Assembly (NCBI RefSeq): GCF_964340395.1
Contig: NC_135567.1
Coordinates: forward strand, 124,001 to 188,000
DNA length: 64,000 nt
Direction: 5' to 3'
Source of the DNA: Glandiceps talaboti
Lineage: Eukaryota > Hemichordata > Enteropneusta > Spengelidae
Of the stretch, positions 1-12,490 are shown piece by piece. Position 1 is the first letter of the stretch. Each line of letters begins with the position of its first letter. The translations under genes were made by a program, and so were the position numbers. The notes beneath the pieces are model-generated. The model saw nothing but the letters and a program-made list of their open reading frames with translations, made no database searches and was not told where the DNA came from.

Positions 1-49
1 GATGGAATAAACCATTCAACAATAAAGGATGGGTCGGGTACAGAGGGAG

Positions 50-380
50 GGGGTGTATTCAAGCATGTATGGGTTATTGCTTTGGACATGAAAACTGCGC
101 CAACAAAATCGCTATGCACATGTGTGTCATAGTACACTGTCCTAATACCAACTTTGAATGAGATCTATTCAAGCATGTCGGAGTTATGGGTTTGGACATG
201 GAAAATCCGCAAACAAAATGGCTGCCAGGCAGCCATGTTGGATTGTATCACGACGAATTTGGATATGCACATGTATGTCATAGACCACTGTCCTAATACC
301 AACTTTGAATGAGATTTGTTAAAGCATGTCTGAGTTATGGCTTTAGACAGGGAAATTTACCAACAGCAGATGTAAACTGA
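50..380. repeat. Interspersed repeat, internally duplicated
   Basis: Two related segments lie head to tail: the phrase beginning cactgtcctaataccaac occurs at 135 and again at 286 (offset 151), each followed by an AAGCATGT motif. A more distant relative seems to lie around 1007-1200. No long open frame is present. It resembles degenerate non-coding transposon sequence common in invertebrate genomes; I cannot name the family. Confidence 0.5.
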
Positions 381-1000
381 ATGTCTTCCATAAGTCATGG
401 AATTGGGCAAAGTTTTGAGATTGTTGTTCCTACAGACAATCGTTGGAATACAACAGAACATATGTAATAAGTTATTTTTTCTCATTGATTGCTATTTGCT
501 CATTGCTGTTAGTGATCTCCTGGCCAACCACAACACCTCCTGTGTCATTTGTTGAGAATGTAAAAAAAAAATAAGTGCATCATCGTACCACTTTAGACAA
601 CATTTCCTGATGAGAAACTATTTTTTCCTTTTTTGTGGCCAATCGAAAATATGCCAATAACTTATTAAAACTAAAAGCTACATTAGTAATATTTTCAGGA
701 CAGGTGTGCTTTGGTATCGCAAATGTGTGTACCAAGTTATAATGAATTTGAAGCATGCATTCTTGAGATATAGCGTAATTACCGAAAATCATTAATTATG
801 TAAATTGCTCATTGATATTCACAGGAGTTTTACCAAAAAATCAAGTCTTGCCATTACCCTACGGAATATGTCTTCAAAATTTTGTTTGAATTGAGCAAGC
901 CGTTATTGAGAAAACGATGACACAGACAGACAAACACACAGACATACAGACTTCAACCCATAAATATATCTCTTCCTTACGGAAAAAAAATGGCTACTTG
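381..1000. other. Stretch without a recognisable gene
   Basis: AT-rich sequence with no convincing coding exon. A short degenerate acagacag-type simple repeat lies near 918-950, of the kind that accompanies interspersed repeats elsewhere in the window. The small open frames here look like chance. Confidence 0.5.
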
Positions 1001-1560
1001 GCAACTATATAGGATTGTATCATGAAACAAATTGACGTGTATATGTATGCCATCGTATGTTGCCCCTGTCCCAAGTTTGAAAAAAATTGGTCCACACATC
1101 TCCAAGAAACGGCTCTGGACGGATGGACGGATCGACGTACGGATGGAACCCAATCCATAAGTCCCCATCCCAGACTTTGTCCAGCGGGGACTAAATACTA
1201 TCATCACTTGAAATGTTCAACTGAAAAAGCTATGAAGATAACCCAAAGTTGGTTATTTGACCTTGGAAAAAGTCTTTCAAGGTCAAAGGTCAAGGTCTTG
1301 AAAGAAAGCTCATATTTGATAACATGAGCGTGTGGGCACTTGAGTGGAGTCACTATATATTACACCTACAAAGGAGGTATATTCTGAAATCTTACAATAA
1401 ACATGGCTACGGATGATATAGAAATGCTAACTTTTAGCAAGGTTTGATTGAAATTAGTTGGTCCATGACAGAGATATGAGAAGGAATGCCGAAACACATT
1501 CATGAAGGGATGGAACCCAACAGATAAGCCCCTCTAGGCAGTGGTTGATGGAGACTAAAA
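1001..1560. repeat. Interspersed repeat fragments with ggggacta-type ends
   Basis: A segment at about 1007-1197 and a second at about 1440-1558 end in similar text: 'ggatggaaccca' followed by a 'taagcccc' or 'taagtcccc' phrase and then 'gggactaaa' or 'ggagactaaa'. The first also carries a degenerate ggacggatggacgg tract. Two similar ends suggest two copies of one repeat family. The 101-residue frame across the first copy has no recognisable domain and is probably spurious. Confidence 0.45.
1280..1297 (+). promoter_or_regulatory. Nuclear-receptor-type half-site cluster (DR1-like)
   Basis: AGGTCA-A-AGGTCA is present exactly at 1280-1292, overlapping a further AGGTC. This matches the direct-repeat-1 consensus bound by RXR/HNF4-class nuclear receptors. 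It lies in repeat-derived DNA without a neighbouring gene, and similar GACCTTG/AGGTCA text recurs at about 40080-40375. The motif is seen; any binding is inference. Confidence 0.3.
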
Positions 1561-2054
1561 AGTATTTTCACTTTCTGCAATGGGCATTAACTTAAAAATA
1601 ATATTAGTTATAATATTACATGTACTGTATGTCTTTACACATGTAGAATATATTGATGACATTACAAACAAGCTTCAAGTTAAGGGGTCTAATTCTATTT
1701 CATGTCTAACTCCCAAGCTTAATAGAAATGTGTTGTAATTTGGAAACACATGAAGCATATATATACTCATAACAAATAAACTTCAAGTTAGAGTGTCTCA
1801 AACTATTCTACTGACTTTTCTACATTAATTCTGACAAAAGATTGCCAGTACAAATCCAGTACACATTAGGGACTCAAAACCTAACTGCCTACCTTGATAG
1901 AAATGTAGTACTTTATTCACCTTTACCTTGATGTGACTAACATACAGGACATAAAACAAGTGACCTATCAGTCAGAATAACGCCACTGTTTTTTGTGTTT
2001 TTTTTTGTAACATGTAAAAATAGTTCTGTAATACTTAGATTATATAAGTCTGCA
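1561..2054. other. Stretch without a recognisable gene
   Basis: AT-rich non-repetitive sequence. I see no splice-supported exon, RNA gene or transposon terminus. Confidence 0.5.
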
Positions 2055-2970
2055 AGGTATGCCATGATGTAGTGCCCTCACAAACTGGTCAACACGGTAT
2101 GCCATGATGTAGTGATCTGTCAACATAGTATGCTGTGATGAAGTGTCCTCACACATTGGTCAACACAGTACACCGTGATGTAGTGCTCTCACACATTGGT
2201 CAACACAGTACATCGTGATGTAGTGCGCTCACACATTGGTCAACACAGTAGGCCGTGATGGAGTGAGTGTACTCACACATTGGTCTACACGGTATATCGT
2301 GATGGAGTGCCCTCACACATCGATCAACATGGTATGCCATGATGTAGTGCCCTCACACATTGTTCAACATGGTATGCCATGATGAAGTGACCTCACACAT
2401 TGTTCAACATGGTATACCATGATGTAGTGCCCTCACACATTGTTCAACATGGTATGCCATGATGTAGTGCCCTCACACATTGTTCAACATGGTATAACAT
2501 GATGTAGTGCCCTCACACATTGTTCAACATGGTATGCCATGATGTAGTGCCTTCAAACATTGTTGAACATGGTATACCGTGATGGAGTGACCTCACACAT
2601 TGTTCAACATGGTATGCCATGATGAAGTGACCTCACACATTGTTCAACATGGTATACCGTGATGGAGTGACCTCACACATTGGTCAACATGGTATACCGT
2701 GATGGAGTGACCTCACACATTGTTCAACATGGTATGCCATGATGAAGTGACCTCACACATTGTTCAACATGGTATACCGTGATGGAGTGACCTCACACAT
2801 TGTTCAACATGGTATAACGTGATGGAGTGACCTCACACATTGGTCAACATGGTATACCGTGATGGGGTGACCTCACATATCGGTCAACACGGTATACCGT
2901 GATGGGGTGAGTGCATTCACATTATCGGTCAACACGGTATACCATGATAGAGTGCCCTCACACATTGGTA
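2055..2970. repeat. 40-bp minisatellite array
   Basis: About 22 head-to-tail copies of a 40-bp unit of the form ggtatgccatgatgtagtg + ccctcacacattgttcaacat. Early copies (2055-2340) are most diverged. Later copies alternate between a 'gccatgatgaagtga' and a 'accgtgatggagtga' form, which suggests duplication of two- or three-unit blocks. There is no coding frame. Confidence 0.9.
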
Positions 2971-3670
2971 AACTCCTTTTCATGGGTAGATCAAGCCAGT
3001 AAGTGGGGAATGACACGACATATCTTACAGTCTAATGTTATACTATAGTTAGAATTTTTATTTTTTTAGACTTAAGAAAGTATTTGAACTTTTTCCAGCT
3101 GTTTTGTATTTAATCTTTTAAACCCAAAACAACATTTCATTTGTTGTGCCTCACTGTATTATGCAATCCCTGCTGTTGTTTATTAGCCATGGCATCCCTA
3201 CTGTTGTTTTGTTATCAAATCATTGCTGTTGTTTCATTAGCCAATCACTGAAGTTGTTTTGTTACCCACCCACTACTTGTTTTTTTTTTACCTGGAAAAC
3301 TATATTTACATTTTTCACTTGTGATTAAGAAACAAACATTGTCTTTCTCCAGTGTTTATCACTAGATCAGACAATGAAGAATGACAGTTTAGTTATTTCT
3401 TTGAAACATGTCAAAAGTGGAAGAAGACAACTTATATACTATACTGTTCTGTGATGAACATACATAGTGTAATAAACAAGAATGCTGTCCAAAACATCCA
3501 ACAATAATTAAACATATTTTTTTTCTGTTAGGTTTGTATTAATTCACCCTGACTCATGGCTTTATTAATTATTATTTCTTTCAACATGCAAACATTTTCT
3601 TCAACTCAAGACTATGTAATGGCCAAGGAACAAGCTATCATTTTAAACTATGAAAGATGGACTACCATTG
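2971..3670. other. Stretch without a recognisable gene
   Basis: Spacer between the 40-bp and 50-bp arrays. Around 3140-3280 there is a weak repeated phrase (ttgttttgttatcaaatcat, ttgtttcattagccaatcac) that may be a decayed short tandem repeat. The 60-residue frame here is not convincing. Confidence 0.5.
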
Positions 3671-3870
3671 GACAATCTAGGACTACTAATGATTAAGGCT
3701 GACTTTTTATTTGTAATCTGGACAATCTAGTACTACTAATGATAAGGGCTGACTTTTTATTTGTAATCTGGACAATCTAGGACTACCAATGATTAGGGCT
3801 GACTTTTTATTTGTAATCTGGACAATCTAGGACTACCAATGATTAGGGCTGACTTTTTATTTGTAATCTG

Positions 3871-6170
3871 GACAAACTAGGACTACCAATGATTAGGGCT
3901 GACTTTTTATTTGTAATCTGGACAATCTAGTACTACCAATGATTAGGGCTGACTTTTTATTTGTAATCTGGACAATCTAGTACTACTAATGATAAGGGCT
4001 GACTTTTTATTTGTAATCTGGACAATCTAGGACTACCAATGATTAGGGCTGACTTTTTATTTGTAATCTGGACAAACTAGGACTACCAATGATTAGGGCT
4101 GACTTTTTATTTGTAATCTGGACAATCTAGGACTACCAATGATTAGGGCTGACTTTTTATTTGTAATCTGGACAATCTAGGACTACCAATGATTAGGGCT
4201 GACTTTTTATTTGTAATCTGGACAAACTAGGACTACCAATGATTAGGGCTGACTATTTATTTGTAATCTGGACAATCTAGTACTACTAATGATTAGGGCT
4301 GACTTTTTATTTGTAATCTGGACAAACTAATACTACCAATGATTAGGGCTGACTTTTTATTTGTAATCTGGACAATCTAGTACTACTAATGATTAGGGCT
4401 GACTTTTTATTTGTAATCTGGACAATCTAGTACTACTAATGATTAGGGCTGACTTTTTATTTGTAATCTGGACAATCTAGTACTACTAATGATTAGGGCT
4501 GACTTTTTATTTGTAATCTGGACAAACTAGTACTACCAATGATTAGGGCTGACTATTTATTTGTAATCTGGACAATCTAGGACTACTAATGATTAGGGCT
4601 GACTTTTTATTTGTAATCTGGATAATCTAGGACTACCAATGATTAGGGCTGACTTTTTATTTGTAATCTGGACAATCTAGTACTACCAATGATTAGGGCT
4701 GACTTTTTATTTGTAATCTGGACAATCTAGTACTACTAATGATTAGGGCTGACTTTTTATTTGTAATCTGGACAAACTAGTACTACCAATGATTAGGGCT
4801 GACTATTTATTTGTAATCTGGACAATCTAGTACTACTAATGATTAGGGCTGACTTTTTATTTGTAATCTGGACAATCTAGGACTACCAATGATTAAGGCT
4901 GACTTTTTATTTGTAATCTGGACAATCTAGTACTACTAATGATTAGGGCTGACTTTTTATTTGTAATCTGGACAAACTAGTACTACTAATGATTAGGGCT
5001 GACTTTTTATTTGTAATCTGGACAAACTAGGACTACCAATGATTAGGGCTGACTTTTTATTTGTAATCTGGACAATCTAGTACTACCAATGATTAGGGCT
5101 GACTTTTTATTTGTAATCTGGACAATCTAGTACTACTAATGATAAGGGCTGACTTTTTATTTGTAATCTGGACAATCTAGGACTACCAATGATTAGGGCT
5201 GACTTTTTATTTGTAATCTGGACAAACTAGGACTACCAATGATTAGGGCTGACTTTTTATTTGTAATCTGGACAATCTAGGACTACCAATGATTAGGGCT
5301 GACTTTTTATTTGTAATCTGGACAATCTAGGACTACCAATGATTAGGGCTGACTTTTTATTTGTAATCTGGACAAACTAGGACTACCAATGATTAGGGCT
5401 GACTATTTATTTGTAATCTGGACAATCTAGTACTACTAATGATTAGGGCTGACTTTTTATTTGTAATCTGGACAAACTAATACTACCAATGATTAGGGCT
5501 GACTTTTTATTTGTAATCTGGACAATCTAGTACTACTAATGATTAGGGCTGACTTTTTATTTGTAATCTGGACAATCTAGTACTACTAATGATTAGGGCT
5601 GACTTTTTATTTGTAATCTGGACAATCTAGTACTACTAATGATTAGGGCTGACTTTTTATTTGTAATCTGGACAAACTAGTACTACCAATGATTAGGGCT
5701 GACTATTTATTTGTAATCTGGACAATCTAGGACTACTAATGATTAGGGCTGACTTTTTATTTGTAATCTGGATAATCTAGGACTACCAATGATTAGGGCT
5801 GACTTTTTATTTGTAATCTGGACAATCTAGTACTACCAATGATTAGGGCTGACTTTTTATTTGTAATCTGGACAATCTAGTACTACTAATGATTAGGGCT
5901 GACTTTTTATTTGTAATCTGGACAAACTAGTACTACCAATGATTAGGGCTGACTATTTATTTGTAATCTGGACAATCTAGTACTACTAATGATTAGGGCT
6001 GACTTTTTATTTGTAATCTGGACAATCTAGGACTACCAATGATTAAGGCTGACTTTTTATTTGTAATCTGGACAATCTAGTACTACTAATGATTAGGGCT
6101 GACTTTTTATTTGTAATCTGGACAAACTAGTACTACTAATGATTAGGGCTGACTTTTTATTTGTAATCTG
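3871..6170. repeat. Tandem 1,150-bp block duplication in the 50-bp array
   Basis: The series of unit variants from 3871 to 5020 recurs from 5021 to 6170 at a fixed offset of 1,150 bp (23 units). Rare markers agree: 'gataatctag' at 4621 and 5771, 'gacaaactaa' at about 4321 and 5471, 'gataagggct' at about 3991 and 5141. The pattern differs just outside both blocks. Confidence 0.85.
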
Positions 6171-7860
6171 GACAATCTAGGACTACCAATGATTAAGGCT
6201 GACTTTTTATTTGTAATCTGGACAAACTAGTACTACTAATGATTAGGGCTGACTTTTTATTTGTAATCTGGACAATCTAGTACTACTAATGATAAGGACT
6301 GACTTTTTATTTGTAATCTGGACAATCTAGGACTACCAATGATTAGGGCTGACTTTTTATTTGTAATCTGGACAATCTAGTACTACTAATGATTAGGGCT
6401 GACTTTTTATTTGTAATCTGGACAAACTAGTACTACTAATGATTAGGGCTGACTTTTTATTTGTAATCTGGACAAACTAGAACTACTAATGATTAGGGCT
6501 GACTTTTTATTTGTAATGTGGACAATCTAGTACTACTAATGATTAGGGCTGACTTTTTATTTGTAATCTGGACAATCTAGGACTACTAATGATTAGGGCT
6601 GACTTTTTATTTGTAATCTGGACAATCTAGGACTACTAATGATTAGGGCTGACTTTTTATTTGTAATCTGGACAATCTAGGACTACCAATGATTAGGGCT
6701 GACTATTTATTTGTAATGTGGACAATCCACTACCAATGATTAGGGCTGACTTTTTATTTGTAATCTGGACAATCTAGTACTACCAATGATTAGGGCTGAC
6801 TTTTTATTTGTAATCTGGACAATGTAGTACTACCAATGATTAGGGCTGACTTTTTATTTGTAATCTGGACAATCTAGTACTACTAATGATTAGGGCTGAC
6901 TTTTTATTTGTAATCTGGACAATCTAGTACTACCAATGATTAGGGCTGACTTTTTATTTGTAATCTGGACAATCTAGTACTACTAATGATTAGGGCTGAC
7001 TTTTTATTTGTAATCTGGACAATCTAGGACTACTAATGATTAGGGCTGACTTTTTATTTGTAATCTGGACAATCTAGTACTACTAATGATTAGGGCTGAC
7101 TTTTTATTTGTAATGTGGACAATCTAGGACTATCAATGATTAGGGCTGACTTTTTATTTGTAATCTGGACAATCTAGGACTACTAATGATTAGGGCTGAC
7201 TTTTTATTTGTAATCTGGACAATCTAGTACTACTAATGATTAGGGCTGACTTTTTATTTGTAATGTGGACAATCTAGTACTACTAATGATTAGGGCTGAC
7301 TTTTTATTTGTAATCTGGACAATCTAGTACTACTAATGATTAGGGCTGACTTTTTATTTGTAATCTGGACAATATAGGACTACTAATGATTAGGGCTGAC
7401 TTTTTATTTGTAATCTGGACAATCTAGGACTACCAATGATTAGGGCTGACTATTTATTTGTAATGTGGACAATCCACTACCAATGATTAGGGCTGACTTT
7501 TTATTTGTAATCTGGACAATCTAGGACTACTAATGATTAGGGCTGACTTTTTATTTGTAATCTGGACAATCTAGTACTAGTAATGATTAGGGCTGACTTT
7601 TTATTTGTAATGTGGACAATCTAGTACTACCAATGATTAGGGCTGACTTTTTATTTGAAATCTGGACAATCTAGTACTACTAATGATTAGGGCTGACTTT
7701 TTATTTGTAATCTGGACAATCTAGAACTACTAATGATTAGGGCTGACTTTTTATTTGTAATCTGGACAATCTAGGACTACCAATGATTAGGGCTGACTAT
7801 CTATTTGTAATCTGGACAATCTAGAACTACTAATGATTAGGGCTGACTTTTTATTTGTAA

Positions 7861-9560
7861 TCTGGACAATCTAGGACTACCAATGATTAGGGCTGACTAT
7901 CTATTTGTAATCTGGACAATCTAGGACTACTAATGATTAGGGCTGACTTTTTATTTGTAATCTGGACAATCTAGAACTACTAATGATTAGGGCTGACTTT
8001 TTATTTGTAATCTGGACAATCTAGGACTACCAATGATTAGGGCTGACTATTTATTTGTAATCTGGACAATCTAGGACTACTAATGATTAGGGCTGACTTT
8101 TTATTTGTAATCTGGACAATCTAATACTACTAATGATTAGGGCTGACTTTTTATTTGTAATCTGGACAATCTAGTACTACTAATGATTAGGGCTGACTTT
8201 TTATTTGTAATCTGGACAATCTAGTACTACTAATGATTAGGGCTGACTTTTTATTTGTAATCTGGACAATCTAGGACTACTAATGATTAGGGCTGACTTT
8301 TTATTTGTAATCTGGACAATCTAGGACTACTAATGATTAGGGCTGACTTTTTATTTGTACTCTGGACAATCTAGAACTACCAATGATTAGGGCTGACTTT
8401 TTATTTGTAATCTGGACAATCTAGTACTACTAATGATTAGGGCTGACTATTTATTTGTAATCTGGACAATCTAGTACTACTAATGATTAGGGCTGACTTT
8501 TTATTTGTAATGTGGACAATCTAGGACTACTAATGATAAGGGCTGACTTTTTATTTGTAATCTGGACAATCTAGGACTACTAATGATTAGGGCTGACTAT
8601 TTATTTGTAATGTGGACAATCTAGTACTACCAATGATTAGGGCTGACTTTTTATTTGTAATCTGGACAAATTAGTACTACTAATGATTAGGGCTGACTTT
8701 TTATTTGTAATCTGGACAATCTAGGACTACCAATGATTAGGGCTGACTATCTATTTGTAATCTGGACAATCTAGGACTACTAATGATTAGGGCTGACTTT
8801 TTATTTGTAATCTGGACAATCTAGAACTACTAATGATTAGGGCTGACTTTTTATTTGTAATCTGGACAATCTAGGACTACCAATGATTAGGGCTGACTAT
8901 TTATTTGTAATCTGGACAATCTAGGACTACTAATGATTAGGGCTGACTTTTTATTTGTAATCTGGACAATCTAATACTACTAATGATTAGGGCTGACTTT
9001 TTATTTGTAATCTGGACAATCTAGTACTACTAATGATTAGGGCTGACTTTTTATTTGTAATCTGGACAATCTAGTACTACTAATGATTAGGGCTGACTTT
9101 TTATTTGTAATCTGGACAATCTAGGACTACTAATGATTAGGGCTGACTTTTTATTTGTAATCTGGACAATCTAGGACTACTAATGATTAGGGCTGACTTT
9201 TTATTTGTACTCTGGACAATCTAGAACTACCAATGATTAGGGCTGACTTTTTATTTGTAATCTGGACAATCTAGTACTACTAATGATTAGGGCTGACTAT
9301 TTATTTGTAATCTGGACAATCTAGTACTACTAATGATTAGGGCTGACTTTTTATTTGTAATGTGGACAATCTAGGACTACTAATGATAAGGGCTGACTTT
9401 TTATTTGTAATCTGGACAATCTAGGACTACTAATGATTAGGGCTGACTATTTATTTGTAATGTGGACAATCTAGTACTACCAATGATTAGGGCTGACTTT
9501 TTATTTGTAATCTGGACAAATTAGTACTACTAATGATTAGGGCTGACTTTTTATTTGTAA
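7861..9560. repeat. Tandem 850-bp block duplication in the 50-bp array
   Basis: Units 7861-8710 recur at 8711-9560 (offset 850 bp, 17 units). Rare markers agree: 'ttatttgtac' at 8351 and 9201, 'gacaaattag' at 8664 and 9514, 'gactatctat' near 7895 and 8745. The preceding and following units do not match. Confidence 0.85.
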
Positions 9561-9943
9561 TCTGGACAATCTAGTACTATCAATGATTAGGGCTGACTTT
9601 TTATTTGTAATCTGGACAATCTAGGACTAGTAATGATTAGGGCTGACTATTTATTTGTAATGTGGACAAACTAGTACTACTAATGATTAGGGCTGACTTT
9701 TTATTTGTAATCTGGACAATCTAGTACTACTAATGATTAGGGCTGACTTTTTATTTGTAATCTGGACAAACTAGTACTACCAATGATTAGGGCTGACTTT
9801 TTATTTGTAATCTGGACAATCTAGTACTACTAATGATTAGGGCTGACTTTTTATTTGTAATGTGGACAATCTAGGACTACTAATGATTAGGGCTGACTTT
9901 TTATTTGTAATCTGTTTTCATTGGTTTGTGGGAAATTTTGCTT

Positions 9944-10420
9944 TCTTATTTTACCATGTAGTTAGTTAGTTAGTAGTTAGTTGTCTTATTTTACCAAGGG
10001 TAGTTTTCTGGGAAACATTTCTCTGAAATGATTAAATTCTTATTTTACCAAGAGAAGTTTTCTGGGAAACATTTCTCTGAAATGATTAAATTCTTATTTA
10101 CCAAGGGTAGTTTTCTGGGGAAACATTTCTCTGAAATGATTAAATTCTTATTTTACCAAGGGTAGTTTTCTGGGGAAACATTTCTCTGAAATGGTTAAAT
10201 TCTTATTTTACCAAGGGTAGTTTTCTGGGAAACATTTCTCTGAAATGATTAAATTCTTATTTTACCAAGAGTAGTTTTCTGGGAAACATTTCTCTGAAAT
10301 GATTAAATTCTTATTTTACCAAGAGTAGTTTTCTGGGAAACATTTCTCTGAAATGATTAAATTCTTATTTTACCAAGGGTAGTTTTCTGGGAAACATTTC
10401 TCTGAAATGATTAAATTCCT
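9944..10420. repeat. 54-bp minisatellite array
   Basis: About eight copies of a unit of roughly 54 bp (ttattttaccaagggtag, then ttttctgggaaacatttc, then tctgaaatgattaaattc), preceded by a decayed copy interrupted by a gttagttagttag tract. Single-base indels in runs of A, T and G change the unit length, so no long frame is kept. Confidence 0.9.
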
Positions 10421-10439
10421 GCTGGGAGGGCAATATTCT

Positions 10440-11040
10440 ACTAATAAGTGCTTTGAGTGACAACTCGGTGCATGATTGGTTGATTAACAGGTGGTAATGC
10501 AGATATGATTGGTTGTTGAGACCTAGAGAGACGAGTACCTTGGGATTGACTATCTTGGTATACTGGCTGGTTGTCTGCTTGGGTCACTTGTAGGTACTGG
10601 ATTGAAAATAAGGGGATGTGGGCGAAGACTGACGTGACAGGCAAAGCAGATAGAGGAAAGAAAGAAAGAAAAAAATGTGTCTCTAGTAAGGATCAAAAAA
10701 ACACCAGCAACCTGCAACAGTTTGTAAACTACACTTTGATTGGTTGCTTCAATGTGAACCAGAACAAAAAGAACTATTTCATTGGTTGCTTTCAACAGTA
10801 TGCTAATCAGTAATTATCTGTACACTGTTTGGGTGCTTAGATGTCTTATTAGCTTAAGAGAAGTTTTTTGATTGGTTGCTTTCAATTATATGCTGATGAA
10901 GTAGGGTTAAATGAATTGTGATTGGATGGTTTCTTTGATATGATAATATGTGAAAGTACACACAATTCTGATTGGTTGCTTTTAATGTTCTTCTAATTAA
11001 GAGAATTATAAGACATCTGATTAGTTACTCTCCATATTTG
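10440..11040. repeat. Diverged repeats carrying GATTGGTTG motifs
   Basis: The phrase gattggttg or attggttgctt recurs about ten times at irregular spacing (near 10477, 10507, 10738, 10780, 10870, 10920 and 10971 among others), often followed by 'ttcaa'. It looks like a decayed tandem repeat with an original period of 40-60 bp. ATTGG is a reversed CCAAT core, but nothing suggests promoter function. Confidence 0.4.
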
Positions 11041-11204
11041 TTGTTGCAGATCTTTGTAAATTTTCTAGGCAGGAGTAAAGTTTGATAGGCTGGTTATATG
11101 CCACACTCATTAGCATAATACTAAAACACCAAATCAGAATTGGTTTCTCAAAACTGGTGCAGGTTACCATGAAAATGAAGAAGACACGACTGAAAACTTG
11201 TGAA

Positions 11205-11676
11205 ATATTTCAAAGGATTTGTTATCATTTTGTAAAAAAATATCAATGTAGCCAAAGGAATCTGGGAATATTATTTTTGGTTCTCAATAAGTCTTCCCCA
11301 TTTTTTGTACTGTATACATCATTTCAGAGACTAAATAACAGTTTTAAAAACAGTGCAAATATTGCATTGTCGCACAACTTCATGTTCAGGCAATAATGGA
11401 TATAGAATTTTATGAAGATTTAAAGTTGTAACCAAAACAAATATTTCAAAGGATTTGTTATCATTTTGTAAAAAAATATCAATGTAGCCAAAGGAATCTG
11501 GGAATATTATTTTTGGTTCTCAATAAGTCTTCCCCATTTTTTGTACTGTATACATCATTTCAGAGACTAAATAACAGTTCTAAAAACAGTGCAAATATTG
11601 CATTGTCGCACAACTTCATGTTCAGGCAATAATGGATATAGAATTTTATGAAGATTTAAAGTTGTAACCAAAACAA
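11205..11676. repeat. Recent 236-bp direct tandem duplication
   Basis: Positions 11205-11440 are repeated at 11441-11676 almost without change. The one difference I noticed is 'cagttttaaaaac' against 'cagttctaaaaac'. There is no coding frame across both copies. Near identity implies a recent event or an assembly artefact. Confidence 0.85.
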
Positions 11677-12039
11677 ACTTTTCATAACCAATTTGAATCA
11701 TGATTATCCAGCCATCCTATGTTGGAGGTGTACTTCAATTTGGAACTAAATCATAGCAATGTAACAGGTTTAACTTTCTTGTTTGTCCTATTGTAATTAA
11801 AGACCAGCTACATTCAGTTTATAGGTGATAAAACAGCTGTCTTACAATATATTACATAATCAAGTCATAAACCAAACTAGCCATACTACACACTTTACCA
11901 CCAGAGGAAATAGTGAAGTAAACATTATTAGCTAATCAACAATGTACTGTTCTCATTGTCCCAGCTAATGAGGACAAATCTACACATTCTCAACAAAGTT
12001 AAGATCAATCTACTGGGTAATTTCAAAGTTGAAGATTTA
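11677..12039. other. Stretch without a recognisable gene
   Basis: AT-rich sequence between the 236-bp duplication and an interspersed repeat. Nothing identifiable was seen. Confidence 0.5.
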
Positions 12040-12490
12040 TGAAAAGCGATGATAGAGAAAACATCTCACCAAGTTTCAGACTCATTCAACAAGTACTTTT
12101 TGAGATATAAGTTTTTGACCAAAATTCACATTTTTACAACTAAATTCCATATCACTGATAAGATCATTATGTGCTTAATATTTTTTTCATCTATTCTCTT
12201 CAGGATGCATCTTCATCAATCAGTATCATCTGCTCAGTAGTTTTGGAATTAAAGACTTTTGACCAAAAAGACACATTTGTAATAATTTGCATATTACTAA
12301 TGGGATCATCCTGTTGTGAACAATTCTTAATCTAAACACCCCTAAGATGTAACCACCAAATTTCAAACCAATCTGCCCCACCCCCCCCCCCCACACACAC
12401 ACACCCATCCACACAGACAGACACTAAAGTGATGCCTATAACACTACTGAACTTTATCAGTTTTTTGTGCTAAAAACAGTCAGTTTTCAT
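12040..12490 (-). repeat. Interspersed hairpin-ended repeat, copy A
   Basis: On the minus strand this matches the copy starting at 54451: a terminal hairpin with the 'cctata..acactactgaact' phrase (about 12434-12472), then a simple repeat rich in ca/cagacaga, then body text containing 'accaaatttcaaaccaatct' and repeated 'ttttgaccaaaa'. It ends about 100 bp before the 30-bp array begins. The family is not named; it has no coding capacity and is probably non-autonomous. Confidence 0.6.

Larger units (their letters stand above)
3671..9914. repeat. 50-bp satellite array
   Basis: About 125 copies of a 50-bp unit, gacaatctaggactaccaat + gattagggctgac + tttttatttgtaatctg. Diagnostic variants include tactac/gactac, ccaat/taat, acaaactag and gactattta. 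Two units are shortened to 47 bp (at about 6721 and 7468). Stops occur in every frame, so this is not coding. Block duplications inside it are listed separately. Confidence 0.97.

Noticed and set aside
977-1327. Small overlapping frames on both strands
   Set aside because: They cross interspersed-repeat text with degenerate ggacggat tracts and show no domain or splice support.
12226-12414. 62-codon minus-strand frame
   Set aside because: It runs through a poly-C/(CA)n tract inside interspersed repeat copy A.
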